Of a stretch of DNA of 36,775 nt, positions 1 to 7,984 are shown piece after piece. Position 1 is the first letter of the stretch. Every line of letters begins with the position of its first letter. Under the pieces are notes generated by a model. That model worked only from the letters and a program-made list of their open reading frames with translations, ran no database searches and was not told the DNA's origin. The stretch is from the NCBI GenBank assembly GCA_028284745.1, contig JANQRC010000005.1, forward strand, positions 1 through 36,775, read 5' to 3'. Origin of the DNA: Flavobacteriaceae bacterium (lineage in GTDB: Bacteria > Bacteroidota > Bacteroidia > Flavobacteriales > Flavobacteriaceae). A program made the position numbers and the translations under genes.

Positions 1-235
1 AACGGTCTAGGTTGAAGATGAGCAGTCCCCAGATCAGTCCGAAGAATACGGAAGCGTAGCTATTGTCGAAAACTGTGTACAGCGCATAGGCGGAAGCGAT
101 AAAGGCCATGACGGCTGTAAAGAATACGGTGCCGCCGATCCCCGCCTGTTTTATTTGTTCGGATCTAGAGCATTCGGCAAGGATGTCTTGGTCGGCGCCG
201 GCGCACATCCAGAAAAAACGTTTCATAGGGTCCAT
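1..235 (-). CDS. DUF4407 membrane protein, N-terminal part
   Basis: The first 78 codons read MDPMKRFFWMCAGADQDIL and continue into two hydrophobic stretches (about residues 33-53 and 61-73) ending in IFNLDR at the window edge. The pattern CAGAD at the start, E-x-x-K-x-x-GIG, and a WG-x-x-IFNLDR ending is what I know of DUF4407 proteins, integral membrane proteins of unknown function with a long periplasmic or cytoplasmic coiled section. The gene starts at the ATG on the minus strand at 235 and runs off the left end, so the rest is unseen. It lies downstream of the M20 dipeptidase on the same strand, with a structured element between them. Family call fairly sure; function unknown. Confidence 0.75.
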   Translation of the reverse strand, partial: MDPMKRFFWMCAGADQDILAECSRSEQIKQAGIGGTVFFTAVMAFIASAYALYTVFDNSYASVFFGLIWGLLIFNLDR

Positions 236-287
236 TTTTGATGATGAATACTTATGAAACGCAAAAAATGCTGCAATGTTACACTTT

Positions 288-395
288 GCGTTAAGGATAG
301 TAGTGGAAATCCTTTTGTGGATGTTGAGCGATGCGAAGCATCTGCAAAAGATCGAAGCGTATAGCCTGACCCCGGGCCATTCGGGGGAACGCCCA
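288..395. repeat. Structured intergenic element, probably a flavobacterial dispersed repeat
   Basis: This gap between two minus-strand genes holds four nested or adjacent helices: GCGTT (288-292) with AACGC (388-392) closing the whole element, AAGGAT (293-298) with ATCCTT (309-314), GATGC-gaa-GCATC (330-342), and CCCCG (370-374) with CGGGG (382-386). From memory, closely similar elements (a GTAGTGGAAATCCTTTT core, a variable hairpin, then TAGCCTGACCC, a GC hairpin and AACGCCC) occur many times in Flavobacteriia genomes; I cannot verify the copy number here. It may be a mobile non-autonomous repeat or a 3' UTR RNA of the dipeptidase gene. Confidence 0.6.
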
Positions 396-399
396 AAAA

Positions 400-1788
400 T
401 TACTGACTCAGCTCAGCAAAGTACTTGTAGAACCACGGGATGGTCTCGATGCCTTTCAGATAGTTCCAAACGCCAAAATGTTCATTGGGCGAGTGTATCG
501 CATCGCTATCCAGCCCAAAGCCCATCAAAATGGTCTTGCTTTCTAGCTCTTTCTCGAATAGGGAGACGATTGGAATGCTGCCGCCGCTTCGCTGAGGTAT
601 GGGTACTTTTCCGAAAGTGGTCTCATAAGCTTTTGAGGCTGCCCTGTAACCAACACTGTCGATAGGTGTGACATAGCCTTGCCCGCCATGATGCGGTCTT
701 ACTTCTACGGAAACACTGGGTGGAGCGATGCTTTTAAAATGCTTGCTGAAGAGCTCGGTGACCTCCTTCCAATCTTGGTCGGGCACCAAGCGCATGGAAA
801 TCTTGGCAAAGGCTTTGCTAGGCAATACGGTCTTAGCACCTTCGCCGATATAACCGCCCCAGATGCCATTGACGTCTAGTGTGGGTCGAATGGAATTGCG
901 CTCATTGGTTGTGTATCCTTCTTCACCATATTCTGAGGCAATATCCAAGGCCTTGTTGTAGGCTTCTTGTGAAAAAGGAGCCTCGGCCATCTTGGCACGC
1001 TCAGTTGCGGTCAATTCTTCCACCTTGTCATAAAAGCCCGGTATGGTGATATGCTTGTTCTCGTCATGCAGTGAGGCGATCATCCTGGCCAAGATGTTGA
1101 CCGGGTTGGCAACAGCACCGCCATAGAGGCCGCTATGCAGGTCGCGATTCGGGCCAGTAACTTCTACCTCCACGTAGCTTAATCCGCGTAGTCCTGTGGT
1201 AATGCTGGGAATATCATTGGCGATCATGCCTGTATCGGAGATCAAGATCACATCGTTGGCTAGCTTTTCTCGATGGCGCGGAACAAACCACGCTAGACTC
1301 TCGCTGCCGACCTCTTCTTCTCCTTCGATCATGAACTTGACGTTACAGGGCAATGTTGCTTCAGCAACCATGTATTCGAAAGCTTTCACATGCATGTACA
1401 GCTGCCCTTTGTCGTCGCAAGCCCCGCGCGCAAAGATGGCACCATCAGGATGCTTCTCGGTGGGCTTGACCACTGGTTCAAACGGTGGCGAATGCCAAAG
1501 GTCTAAAGGGTCGGGTGGTTGCACATCGTAGTGCCCATAGACCAAGACGGTTGGCAGCTTCGGGTCGATGGTCTTTTCGCCATATACAATTGGGTATCCA
1601 GGTGTTTCACAGATCTCAACGGAGTCACAACCTGCTTTTTCAAGGCTATGTTTGATCGCCTCGGCCGCATCAAGTACATCTTGACTATAGGCCGGATCGG
1701 CACTAATTGATGGGATTTTGAGGAGTTCGGTGAGTTCGGTGAGAAATCGGTCTTTGTTTTGGCGCAGGTAGTTGTTGATACTTTCCAT
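400..1788 (-). CDS. M20 family dipeptidase (CNDP-like metallopeptidase)
   Basis: A 462-residue cytosolic zinc peptidase of the M20 family, of the carnosinase/cytosolic non-specific dipeptidase type, which cleaves small peptides. Visible motifs are VYGHYDVQPPDP with metal ligands H86 and D88, RGACDDKGQ with the bridging Asp near 125, and EGEEEVGSE with the catalytic base and ligand Glu at 158-159. The inserted dimerisation domain spans roughly 200-350, where LHSGLYGG follows the usual pattern, and the last ligand His lies in the AIHSPNE segment near the C-terminus. There is no signal peptide. The start is the ATG at 1788; length is normal. It is divergent from the tRNA-Leu gene, and its stop is 5 nt from the structured element at 288-395. 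The physiological substrate is not predictable beyond peptides. Confidence 0.9.
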   Translation of the reverse strand: MESINNYLRQNKDRFLTELTELLKIPSISADPAYSQDVLDAAEAIKHSLEKAGCDSVEICETPGYPIVYGEKTIDPKLPTVLVYGHYDVQPPDPLDLWHSPPFEPVVKPTEKHPDGAIFARGACDDKGQLYMHVKAFEYMVAEATLPCNVKFMIEGEEEVGSESLAWFVPRHREKLANDVILISDTGMIANDIPSITTGLRGLSYVEVEVTGPNRDLHSGLYGGAVANPVNILARMIASLHDENKHITIPGFYDKVEELTATERAKMAEAPFSQEAYNKALDIASEYGEEGYTTNERNSIRPTLDVNGIWGGYIGEGAKTVLPSKAFAKISMRLVPDQDWKEVTELFSKHFKSIAPPSVSVEVRPHHGGQGYVTPIDSVGYRAASKAYETTFGKVPIPQRSGGSIPIVSLFEKELESKTILMGFGLDSDAIHSPNEHFGVWNYLKGIETIPWFYKYFAELSQ

Positions 1789-1843
1789 TGAAAATAGATT
1801 ACTTTTTAAAAATACAAAAAAGCTTGTTTTTTGGAGGGGTAAA

Positions 1844-1874
1844 GTTTTTATGTAGAAAAACTTATTTATATTTG
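1844..1874 (+). promoter_or_regulatory. Promoter of tRNA-Leu with leader hairpin
   Basis: TATATTTG at 1867-1874 matches the Bacteroidota -7 consensus TAnnTTTG exactly, and a T-rich stretch (1844-1849) sits at the -33 distance. The tRNA begins 26 nt downstream. The short leader contains CCCGA (1878-1882) and TCGGG (1889-1893), a hairpin just before the tRNA 5' end, which would be removed by RNase P. Confidence 0.6.
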
Positions 1875-1899
1875 CATCCCGATAATTGTCGGGGCCTAA

Positions 1900-1981
1900 G
1901 CGGATGTGGTGGAATTGGTAGACACGCTAGACTTAGGATCTAGTGCCGCAAGGCGTGGGGGTTCGACTCCCTTCATCCGCA
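1900..1981 (+). tRNA. tRNA-Leu (UAG anticodon)
   Basis: An 82-nt gene, discriminator A included, with no encoded CCA. The acceptor stem GCGGATG pairs with CATCCGC. The anticodon arm is CTAGA-CTTAGGA-TCTAG, giving anticodon UAG, which reads CUN leucine codons. The long variable arm TGCCGCAAGGCGT marks class II (Leu type), and the T loop is TTCGACT. It has its own promoter and is followed by a hairpin terminator at 1988-2017. It also forms the left border of the 14-kb block described under mobile_element. Confidence 0.95.
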
Positions 1982-1987
1982 CTTCAG

Positions 1988-2017
1988 ACCCTTTGCTATC
2001 TCAGCGAAGGGTTTTTT
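1988..2017 (+). terminator. Intrinsic terminator of tRNA-Leu
   Basis: ACCCTTTGC pairs with GCGAAGGGT across the loop tatctca (one T-G wobble), followed directly by a run of T. It ends the tRNA-Leu transcript. Confidence 0.85.
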
Positions 2018-2283
2018 GTTTGGGTACGGGATAGGTGCAACATTGCTACTATCGATATCTTCAACAACTACGTGATAACCTCTGGTCAGGTAAGCGCTTG
2101 AATCTGAGGAAACTTGAGAAAGCAGTATAGAAAATGTTATTTAGCTCTGTTTTAGTTGGTTTGAAAAAGTTCAAAATACCTAAACGTATCTGAGCTTTTA
2201 TCGTGTGAATGGCATAGGAATTTTGATCAAGGAGAAGTTATTGAGCAGGCCTTATCAGAGAGACCGATCCAGGAGGCCATTAG
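2018..2283. other. Non-coding stretch between tRNA-Leu and the sigma gene
   Basis: No intact gene is seen. One short plus-strand reading frame at about 2039-2101 gives NIATIDIFNNYVITSGQVSA and then a stop, which vaguely resembles the N-terminus of GNAT acetyltransferases of the phosphinothricin type; this is too short to call. No integrase remnant could be recognised. Confidence 0.4.
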
Positions 2284-2880
2284 CTATCCCGCCCTGAAAA
2301 CCCTACTGCTGATAAAATTGAGAAAAAGTAACAACTTAGTATCATCCTTGAACTCTTCTCTAATTAACTTATAAGCCTTTACCATTTGTGCGTGAACGGT
2401 TTTAGTAGAAATGTCAAGTATTTCGCTTATTTCAGAGTATTTAAAACCTTCATATTTACAAAGCAGAAAGATCTCTTTGCATCTTTTGGGTAAACTATCT
2501 ATAGCATTTTTTATCTTTTCAATACGTAAACTTCTGGTCTCATTATCTTCATCGATTGCGTCTACTATTCGCTTGTACCTCCATTGATTGAGTACATTTA
2601 GCTCGTTTTGTTTTTTACGAAGTCTATCAATGTAGGTGTTGTAAGCAATTTTGAATAAAAAACTTTTTATGGAATTTTCGGGTTTCAATGTTTCTCGCCT
2701 ATTCCATAGGATTATAAAAGCTTCTTGCAAAATATCTTTGGCTAGGGGCTCATTTTTTGTGTACCCATAGATAAAAGCGAACAATTTTCGCTCGTAAAGA
2801 TCATATACTGATCTAAAGGCTTTCCTGTCCCCTTTTCTTAAGGCTCTTATTATTTCAGAGATTTCTTCTTTGTGGCCCAT
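2284..2880 (-). CDS. ECF RNA polymerase sigma factor, FecI-like
   Basis: A 198-residue sigma-70 family protein of the extracytoplasmic-function class. Region 2 (about residues 20-90) contains the usual LAKDILQEAFIILWN and FLFKIAYNTYIDRLRK segments. Region 4 (about 122-175) contains SLPKRCKEIFLLCKYEGFKY and a helix-turn-helix around YSEISEILDISTKTVHAQM. Length and order are typical of Bacteroidota FecI-like factors that work with FecR and a SusC receptor. Unusually it is divergent from its probable FecR partner, sharing a 96-bp intergenic region, instead of lying directly upstream in the same operon. It would direct transcription of the receptor operon and possibly its own gene once released by FecR. 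Confidence 0.9.
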   Translation of the reverse strand: MGHKEEISEIIRALRKGDRKAFRSVYDLYERKLFAFIYGYTKNEPLAKDILQEAFIILWNRRETLKPENSIKSFLFKIAYNTYIDRLRKKQNELNVLNQWRYKRIVDAIDEDNETRSLRIEKIKNAIDSLPKRCKEIFLLCKYEGFKYSEISEILDISTKTVHAQMVKAYKLIREEFKDDTKLLLFLNFISSRVFRAG

Positions 2881-2976
2881 GTTTCATGAAAAACGTAAAA
2901 TATTAAAAATAAATAAAAAAATGAATAGGCATATTTAAAAGTGGAACCGTAATAGTAATAAATAAGAAAAGAATCC
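2881..2976. promoter_or_regulatory. Shared sigma/fecR divergent promoter region
   Basis: A 96-bp, very AT-rich region separates the start codons of the divergent sigma and fecR genes, so promoters for both must lie here unless transcription enters from outside. GGAACC at 2943-2948 resembles the -35 box of many ECF-dependent promoters and lies 29 nt before the fecR GTG. ECF promoters of Bacteroidota are poorly defined, so this is weak. No clear TAnnTTTG box was found. Confidence 0.35.
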
Positions 2977-4128
2977 GTGGATAAAAGAACAAAAGACCTG
3001 ATCACTAAATATTTTGACCAGCAGCTTTCTGACCAGGAAGCTAGAGAGCTCATTGAATGGGTTGATAATGGAAACCTGAGAATATTCAACGAGTATGTGA
3101 TGATCAATTTTACAGTCGATGAAATTGAAGCGATAAGGCAAGGCCCTGATGTTGAATCTTGGAGCAAGATCTTAGCCAAAATAGATAGGCCCAAGGGCAA
3201 AATGGTCAAGATTGGTCTTTGGAGGTATGCTGCTGCTGCTGCCGTCATTCTATTGGTATGGCTTCCATTTCTTTTGAAGAGATCGGACCTCAATTTTGAT
3301 AATGATGGCACAGTATCTCGACAATCTATTGTTCCTGGCACAGATAAGGCCGTTTTAACATTAGAAAACGGCGAACATATAACGCTGGAAAAAGGTAATG
3401 TATATGATTTGGCGAATAGAACTAGTGATGGTGAAAAATTAGTGTATGACATCTCAGAGAGAGCACTTGCCAAAGCTCAATACAATTACTTGACCATTCC
3501 TAAGGGAGGGCAATTCTTTGTTCAGTTATCTGATGGTACAAAGGTGTGGCTCAATTCAGATTCAAAATTGAAATACCCTATAAACTTCATAGAAGGCGAG
3601 ATGCGCGAGGTTGAGTTACTGTATGGAGAGGCGTACTTTGATGTATCTTCCAGTGAAGATCATAACGGAGCTACTTTTAAGGTTAAAAGCCAGGCCCAGA
3701 ACATTGTGGTGCTTGGCACTGAGTTTAATGTGAAGGCATATAGAGAAGATGAGGCATCTTACACCACCCTGGTCGAAGGCAGCATTGCCATTAGCAATGA
3801 TGTCGTGAGCAACATATTACGCCCCAGTGAGCAATCCGTAATAAATGCTCAGTCTGAGCAAATTGAAATTAGAACGGTTGACATTGCTTATGAAACGGCA
3901 TGGAAGAATGGGTTTTTCATGTTTAGAAAAGAGCCGTTGTTTTCGATGTTAAAGACGCTCTCAAGGTGGTATGATCTAGAGATTGTCTATGAAGACGAAA
4001 AGAAAAAGGATGAGATTTTTTCTGGAATGCTTAAAAGAACTGATGATGTGCTAGACCTGTTGGTGATCCTGGAAAAAACAGGCGAAGTAACATTCAGCAT
4101 TGAAAACAAACGAATCATCGTAAAATAA
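2977..4128 (+). CDS. FecR family anti-sigma factor
   Basis: A 383-residue inner-membrane regulator. The cytosolic N-terminus (1-75) would bind the sigma factor, one membrane helix lies at about 83-100 (YAAAAAVILLVWLPFLL), the periplasmic FecR domain follows at about 160-265 (starting YLTIPKGGQFFVQLSDG), and a C-terminal DUF4974-type domain occupies about 305-383. It passes the signal from the receptor's STN domain to the sigma factor. The start is a GTG; the nearest upstream ATG is followed by a stop after five codons, so GTG is the only sensible choice. The gene lies 98 bp before susC on the same strand, with a strong hairpin between them. Confidence 0.92.
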   Translation: MDKRTKDLITKYFDQQLSDQEARELIEWVDNGNLRIFNEYVMINFTVDEIEAIRQGPDVESWSKILAKIDRPKGKMVKIGLWRYAAAAAVILLVWLPFLLKRSDLNFDNDGTVSRQSIVPGTDKAVLTLENGEHITLEKGNVYDLANRTSDGEKLVYDISERALAKAQYNYLTIPKGGQFFVQLSDGTKVWLNSDSKLKYPINFIEGEMREVELLYGEAYFDVSSSEDHNGATFKVKSQAQNIVVLGTEFNVKAYREDEASYTTLVEGSIAISNDVVSNILRPSEQSVINAQSEQIEIRTVDIAYETAWKNGFFMFRKEPLFSMLKTLSRWYDLEIVYEDEKKKDEIFSGMLKRTDDVLDLLVILEKTGEVTFSIENKRIIVK

Positions 4129-4129
4129 A

Positions 4130-4175
4130 AGAGGAATATTGCTAGTCACTTTCCACGGCAATAGCATATTCCTCT
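4130..4175 (+). other. Strong hairpin between fecR and susC
   Basis: AGAGGAATAT at the left pairs with ATATTCCTCT at the right, and the helix extends inward through TGCTA/TAGCA with a one-base bulge, about 14 pairs in all. There is no T-run after it, so it is more likely an mRNA processing, stabilising or attenuating structure than a simple terminator. It would separate fecR from the much more highly needed receptor mRNA. Confidence 0.6.
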
Positions 4176-4226
4176 CGGTATTAGAGAATTAATTAAAACC
4201 AAGTTTAACTAACTCAACACAAATTT

Positions 4227-7200
4227 ATGAATTTTAAACTCCTCCAGGTCTTTGCATTTTTTGATCAAAGGCTTATTCAGCAAATTATGAGAACTTTTAT
4301 CTTATTGTGTTGTACCACGGTATTTGCTTTTTCTGCTAATACCGGAAACTCACAAGATGCAAAAATTAGGATCGGCAACGACCAGACTGCCTCGGTTGAG
4401 CAAATTTTCAACTTGATAAAAGAACAGACAGATTATTCGTTTGTATTTAATGAAAAGCACTTGGCCAACGCCCCCAAAGTTTACCTTGAAAAAGGGACCG
4501 CAAAGGCTAGTGAACTCTTGAAAAAGGGGTTGGACCCTATTGGTTGCACTTACGAATTCAGCAATAACACAATAGTTGTAAAGCGCAAAACGCATCCAGT
4601 TTTAAATGTCCCGATTCAAGACACATTTAACATCTCGGGAACTGTTTTAGACAAATCAGGAGACCCAATCCCCGGTATTTCAGTTTATGTCTTAAGTAAA
4701 GAGCCTACTGATGTAAGTGACCCTCCAATAGATCTTATTGTTAACGGAGTAGCTACAGACCTTGATGGTAATTTTACATTAACGGTCGCTTTGGACCACT
4801 TTTTGGTTGTTTCTGGAATAGGATATGCTCATTATTCCGAGAAGATAAGCTCTAAAAAAGGATCGTATACTATTATTCTTGAAGATTCCGTTGACCAACT
4901 TGAAGAAGTGATCTTGACCGGTTATCAAAAAATAGCTAAAGAGCGTTCTGCAGCTAATGCGACTACATTATCTACTAAACAAATAGAAAATAGAATAACC
5001 ACTGATGTAACTTCACGTTTGGAAGGTCTTGTTCCTGGATTGATCCTAAATAACGATATTGAAGGAGAACTAAGCATTGACATAGGTGGACAGACCACTT
5101 TCGGAAACCAATCTCCTTTAATTGTTGTTGATGGTTTTCCTATTCAGGAAGGTATTAATAGTGTGAACCCTAATGATATTGAGAGCATATCTTTTCTTAA
5201 GGATGCTTCGGCTAGTGCTATTTACGGGGCAAGGGCATCAAATGGTGTGATTGTTATTGTTACAAAATCGGCGAAGGAGAGCGGTAAAGTTACTATTAGC
5301 TATTCTTCAGACCTTATCGCGTCAGAAAGGCAGCCATTGAGTAATTTACATCAGGCATCTGCCGCAGACATGGTAGAATGGCGTTTAGAGGCCTTAGACC
5401 TAGGTTTAATTAATTATGAGTCTGATATTGTAGATCCATTTGGGTTTGGTACCGATTGGTCAGACCCGGTAGATCTTGCCTATTTTAACTTAAATGGAGC
5501 GCCCACTTTTAATGTGCCTGGCACCGGGACTCAGCAAGAATTTGATGCTGAAATTGCTCGGTTGAGCAATGTTGACAGATTGAAGGAAATCAGAGACAAT
5601 TTGTATAGAAGCAGTTTTATACAGCGTCACAGCCTGTCATTGTCTACCGGATCAGATAAAAACAATTTTTATGCATCTTTTCTTTATGAAGATGCTCCTT
5701 CACGACATGTGGGAAATGATCGCGAGACATTTACCTTGAACTTGAGAGATAAAGTGACAATTTCTAAAAAACTAGATCTAGAGCTAGGCTCAACCCTGTC
5801 GTTTATTAGCGGAAACAATAACAATCCGCTTAGAGATGATATTCTTTTCAATGATGACAGGTCAAGAGCTTATACAAGTATTATTGATGCCAATGGTAAT
5901 TTATTACCTATCGATGGGGTAGTTAATCAAACTCGAGTTGACGATTTTAATAATTTGGGCTATGTAAAAAGTACCTACAATCCGGTAGAAGATATACAAA
6001 GTGTAGATAATACGTTTAACAATGTTAGCATGCGTATGTTTGCCAAGTTAAATTTCAAGATAACAGATTGGCTTAATGTAGAAGGTAGGTATAGTTTCCA
6101 ACGTTTTAGAGGGGCAGCAAGTAATCTTACTTCTGCAGACGCGTATGCTATTAGATTCCAGCAATTTAGATTTACTAGTGTAAACCCAGATAATTCTTTA
6201 AATAGCCTTTTCCCTGTGGGGGGTAGATTAACAGAATCTAACTCTTTGAACACAAGGCATGTTTATGGCGGGCAGTTTAATGTTGATAAGTCATTTAAGA
6301 ATGACCATCGCTTAACAGTAATTGGAGGTATAGAACTACAAGAGTCGAAAACAAGTGATAGAGCTGTTAATTATTATGGGTATGACGACCGAAGCTTAAC
6401 ATTTTTTGACTTTTCAAGTTCAGAATTCAGTATATCAGAATGGTTAAATAGGAGGGTGCCTACTTATACAGGAAGACCTGATGGTTTTGAGTTTAACATT
6501 TTGCCGAATTTTAATGAAGCAAGAAGCCGAATTTTTGGTGTATATAGTAATCTTAACTACGACATTGATGGAAAATATATAATAACAGGAAGTGGGCGTA
6601 TAGATGGCGCAAGTTTATTAGGAGCTTCAGAACGAAATAAAACAACAATTTTATGGTCAGCTGGCGGTGCCTGGAATTTGCATAATGAAGATTTTTTCAA
6701 ATCATCGTGGATAGATCAACTAAAGCCAAGAGTAACGTATGGTTTTACTGCTTTGCCTGACCCGAGTACAACTGCCTTTTTGGTAGTGGCCAGGGTTCCT
6801 TCATTTTTTGCAACTCTACTTCTTGACCCTGTCTATGGACGCCCTGTTAATGTTGCAGCAGCAAGGCCAAATCCTAATTTAACATGGGAAACTACCAAAA
6901 ACTTTAATGTAGGTTTAGATTTTACTTTATTTAACAATAGGTTGTCCGGTTCAGTTGACTATTATACCAAAAAGAGTGAAGACCTATTGGTTAGAACAGA
7001 ACCTAATCCAACTTTTGGTTTGGGAAATCTCAACCCCGCCATTAACAATGGGGTTTTAGAAAACAGGGGTATAGAAGTAGCCCTTAATGCACAGATCATA
7101 AGAAATGACAATTTTAGATGGAGCAGTTACTTGACGTTTGCTCATAACAAAAATGAAATTATAGCCGCTGATTTAATAGGCAACACACCGGAACAGTATG

Positions 7201-7973
7201 CGATACCCGGGGTTAGTAATTATAATGAATTTGTACAGGGGTTCCCAATAGATGCTTTTTTCAGCTTTAGGTATGCCGGGCTAGACGATCAGGGACTTCC
7301 ACAAATTTATAGTGATGCTCATGACACAAACAGTCCGATCATTGATTTTTTAACATACCGTGACCTGGAAGATCCTGATGGAGCAATATTGACCTATCAG
7401 ACCGGGAGAAGAACGCCAAAGTTCTATGGCGGTCTTACAAATACCTTTAGTTATAAAAACTTTGAGCTGGCATTCTTAATGAGTTATAAGTTAGGGCATA
7501 AGTTTAGACGTCCATCCTATAATTTTACCAGGGGTGTGAACGGAGTCGCTGATGCAGAAATAGCAAACCGTTGGAGACAACCGGGCGATGAAGCCACGAC
7601 CAATGTGCCTGGTATTGCAGGGCTTCCCAGCTTACCTCGTTTTTTGAGAAGTAGTGTTCCATTCCGACTCTATAATTTTTCAGATGCCGTGATCGAAGAC
7701 GCATCACATATTCGGTTAAGTAATATTTCATTAAAATACAACGTATCTGATCAATTGGTAAAGAACATAGGGCTAACCGGTGCCTCCATTACATTTCAAG
7801 CCAACAATTTGGGGCTACTATGGTCTGCAAATAAAGATTTTGACCCAGACTATACAGGTCAACAGAGAACACCTCGCACATTAAGTTTTAACAACCGTGA
7901 GATAGGATCGACCGGGCCATCACGCCTGGTTCCGGCCAAGCAGTTTATTTTAGGAATAAGAGCTAACTTTTAA
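4227..7973 (+). CDS. SusC/RagA-type TonB-dependent receptor with STN signalling domain
   Basis: A 1248-residue outer-membrane importer. The order of domains is an N-terminal export signal (about 1-43), an STN secretin/TonB signalling domain (46-120, QTASVEQIFNLIKEQTDYSF), a carboxypeptidase-regulatory-like beta domain (135-215), the plug (about 225-350, with PLIVVDGFPIQ and IESISFLKDASASAIYGARA), and a beta barrel ending in the usual aromatic C-terminus (FILGIRANF). It takes a SusD-bound cargo through the outer membrane using TonB energy. The STN domain, found only in receptors that also signal, fits the sigma/FecR pair just upstream. An alternative start is M21 (MRTFILLC), which would give a shorter, more ordinary signal peptide. 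The cargo class cannot be read from the sequence. Confidence 0.95.
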   Translation: MNFKLLQVFAFFDQRLIQQIMRTFILLCCTTVFAFSANTGNSQDAKIRIGNDQTASVEQIFNLIKEQTDYSFVFNEKHLANAPKVYLEKGTAKASELLKKGLDPIGCTYEFSNNTIVVKRKTHPVLNVPIQDTFNISGTVLDKSGDPIPGISVYVLSKEPTDVSDPPIDLIVNGVATDLDGNFTLTVALDHFLVVSGIGYAHYSEKISSKKGSYTIILEDSVDQLEEVILTGYQKIAKERSAANATTLSTKQIENRITTDVTSRLEGLVPGLILNNDIEGELSIDIGGQTTFGNQSPLIVVDGFPIQEGINSVNPNDIESISFLKDASASAIYGARASNGVIVIVTKSAKESGKVTISYSSDLIASERQPLSNLHQASAADMVEWRLEALDLGLINYESDIVDPFGFGTDWSDPVDLAYFNLNGAPTFNVPGTGTQQEFDAEIARLSNVDRLKEIRDNLYRSSFIQRHSLSLSTGSDKNNFYASFLYEDAPSRHVGNDRETFTLNLRDKVTISKKLDLELGSTLSFISGNNNNPLRDDILFNDDRSRAYTSIIDANGNLLPIDGVVNQTRVDDFNNLGYVKSTYNPVEDIQSVDNTFNNVSMRMFAKLNFKITDWLNVEGRYSFQRFRGAASNLTSADAYAIRFQQFRFTSVNPDNSLNSLFPVGGRLTESNSLNTRHVYGGQFNVDKSFKNDHRLTVIGGIELQESKTSDRAVNYYGYDDRSLTFFDFSSSEFSISEWLNRRVPTYTGRPDGFEFNILPNFNEARSRIFGVYSNLNYDIDGKYIITGSGRIDGASLLGASERNKTTILWSAGGAWNLHNEDFFKSSWIDQLKPRVTYGFTALPDPSTTAFLVVARVPSFFATLLLDPVYGRPVNVAAARPNPNLTWETTKNFNVGLDFTLFNNRLSGSVDYYTKKSEDLLVRTEPNPTFGLGNLNPAINNGVLENRGIEVALNAQIIRNDNFRWSSYLTFAHNKNEIIAADLIGNTPEQYAIPGVSNYNEFVQGFPIDAFFSFRYAGLDDQGLPQIYSDAHDTNSPIIDFLTYRDLEDPDGAILTYQTGRRTPKFYGGLTNTFSYKNFELAFLMSYKLGHKFRRPSYNFTRGVNGVADAEIANRWRQPGDEATTNVPGIAGLPSLPRFLRSSVPFRLYNFSDAVIEDASHIRLSNISLKYNVSDQLVKNIGLTGASITFQANNLGLLWSANKDFDPDYTGQQRTPRTLSFNNREIGSTGPSRLVPAKQFILGIRANF

Positions 7974-7984
7974 AGAATTTGACA

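Noticed and set aside
2943-2948. GGAACC as a firm ECF -35 promoter box
   Set aside because: The motif is short, its -10 partner is not evident, and ECF consensus sequences of Bacteroidota are not well defined.
2850-3473. Minus-strand open frame overlapping the sigma and FecR starts
   Set aside because: It overlaps two clear genes, has no recognisable domain, and its composition is that of antisense FecR.
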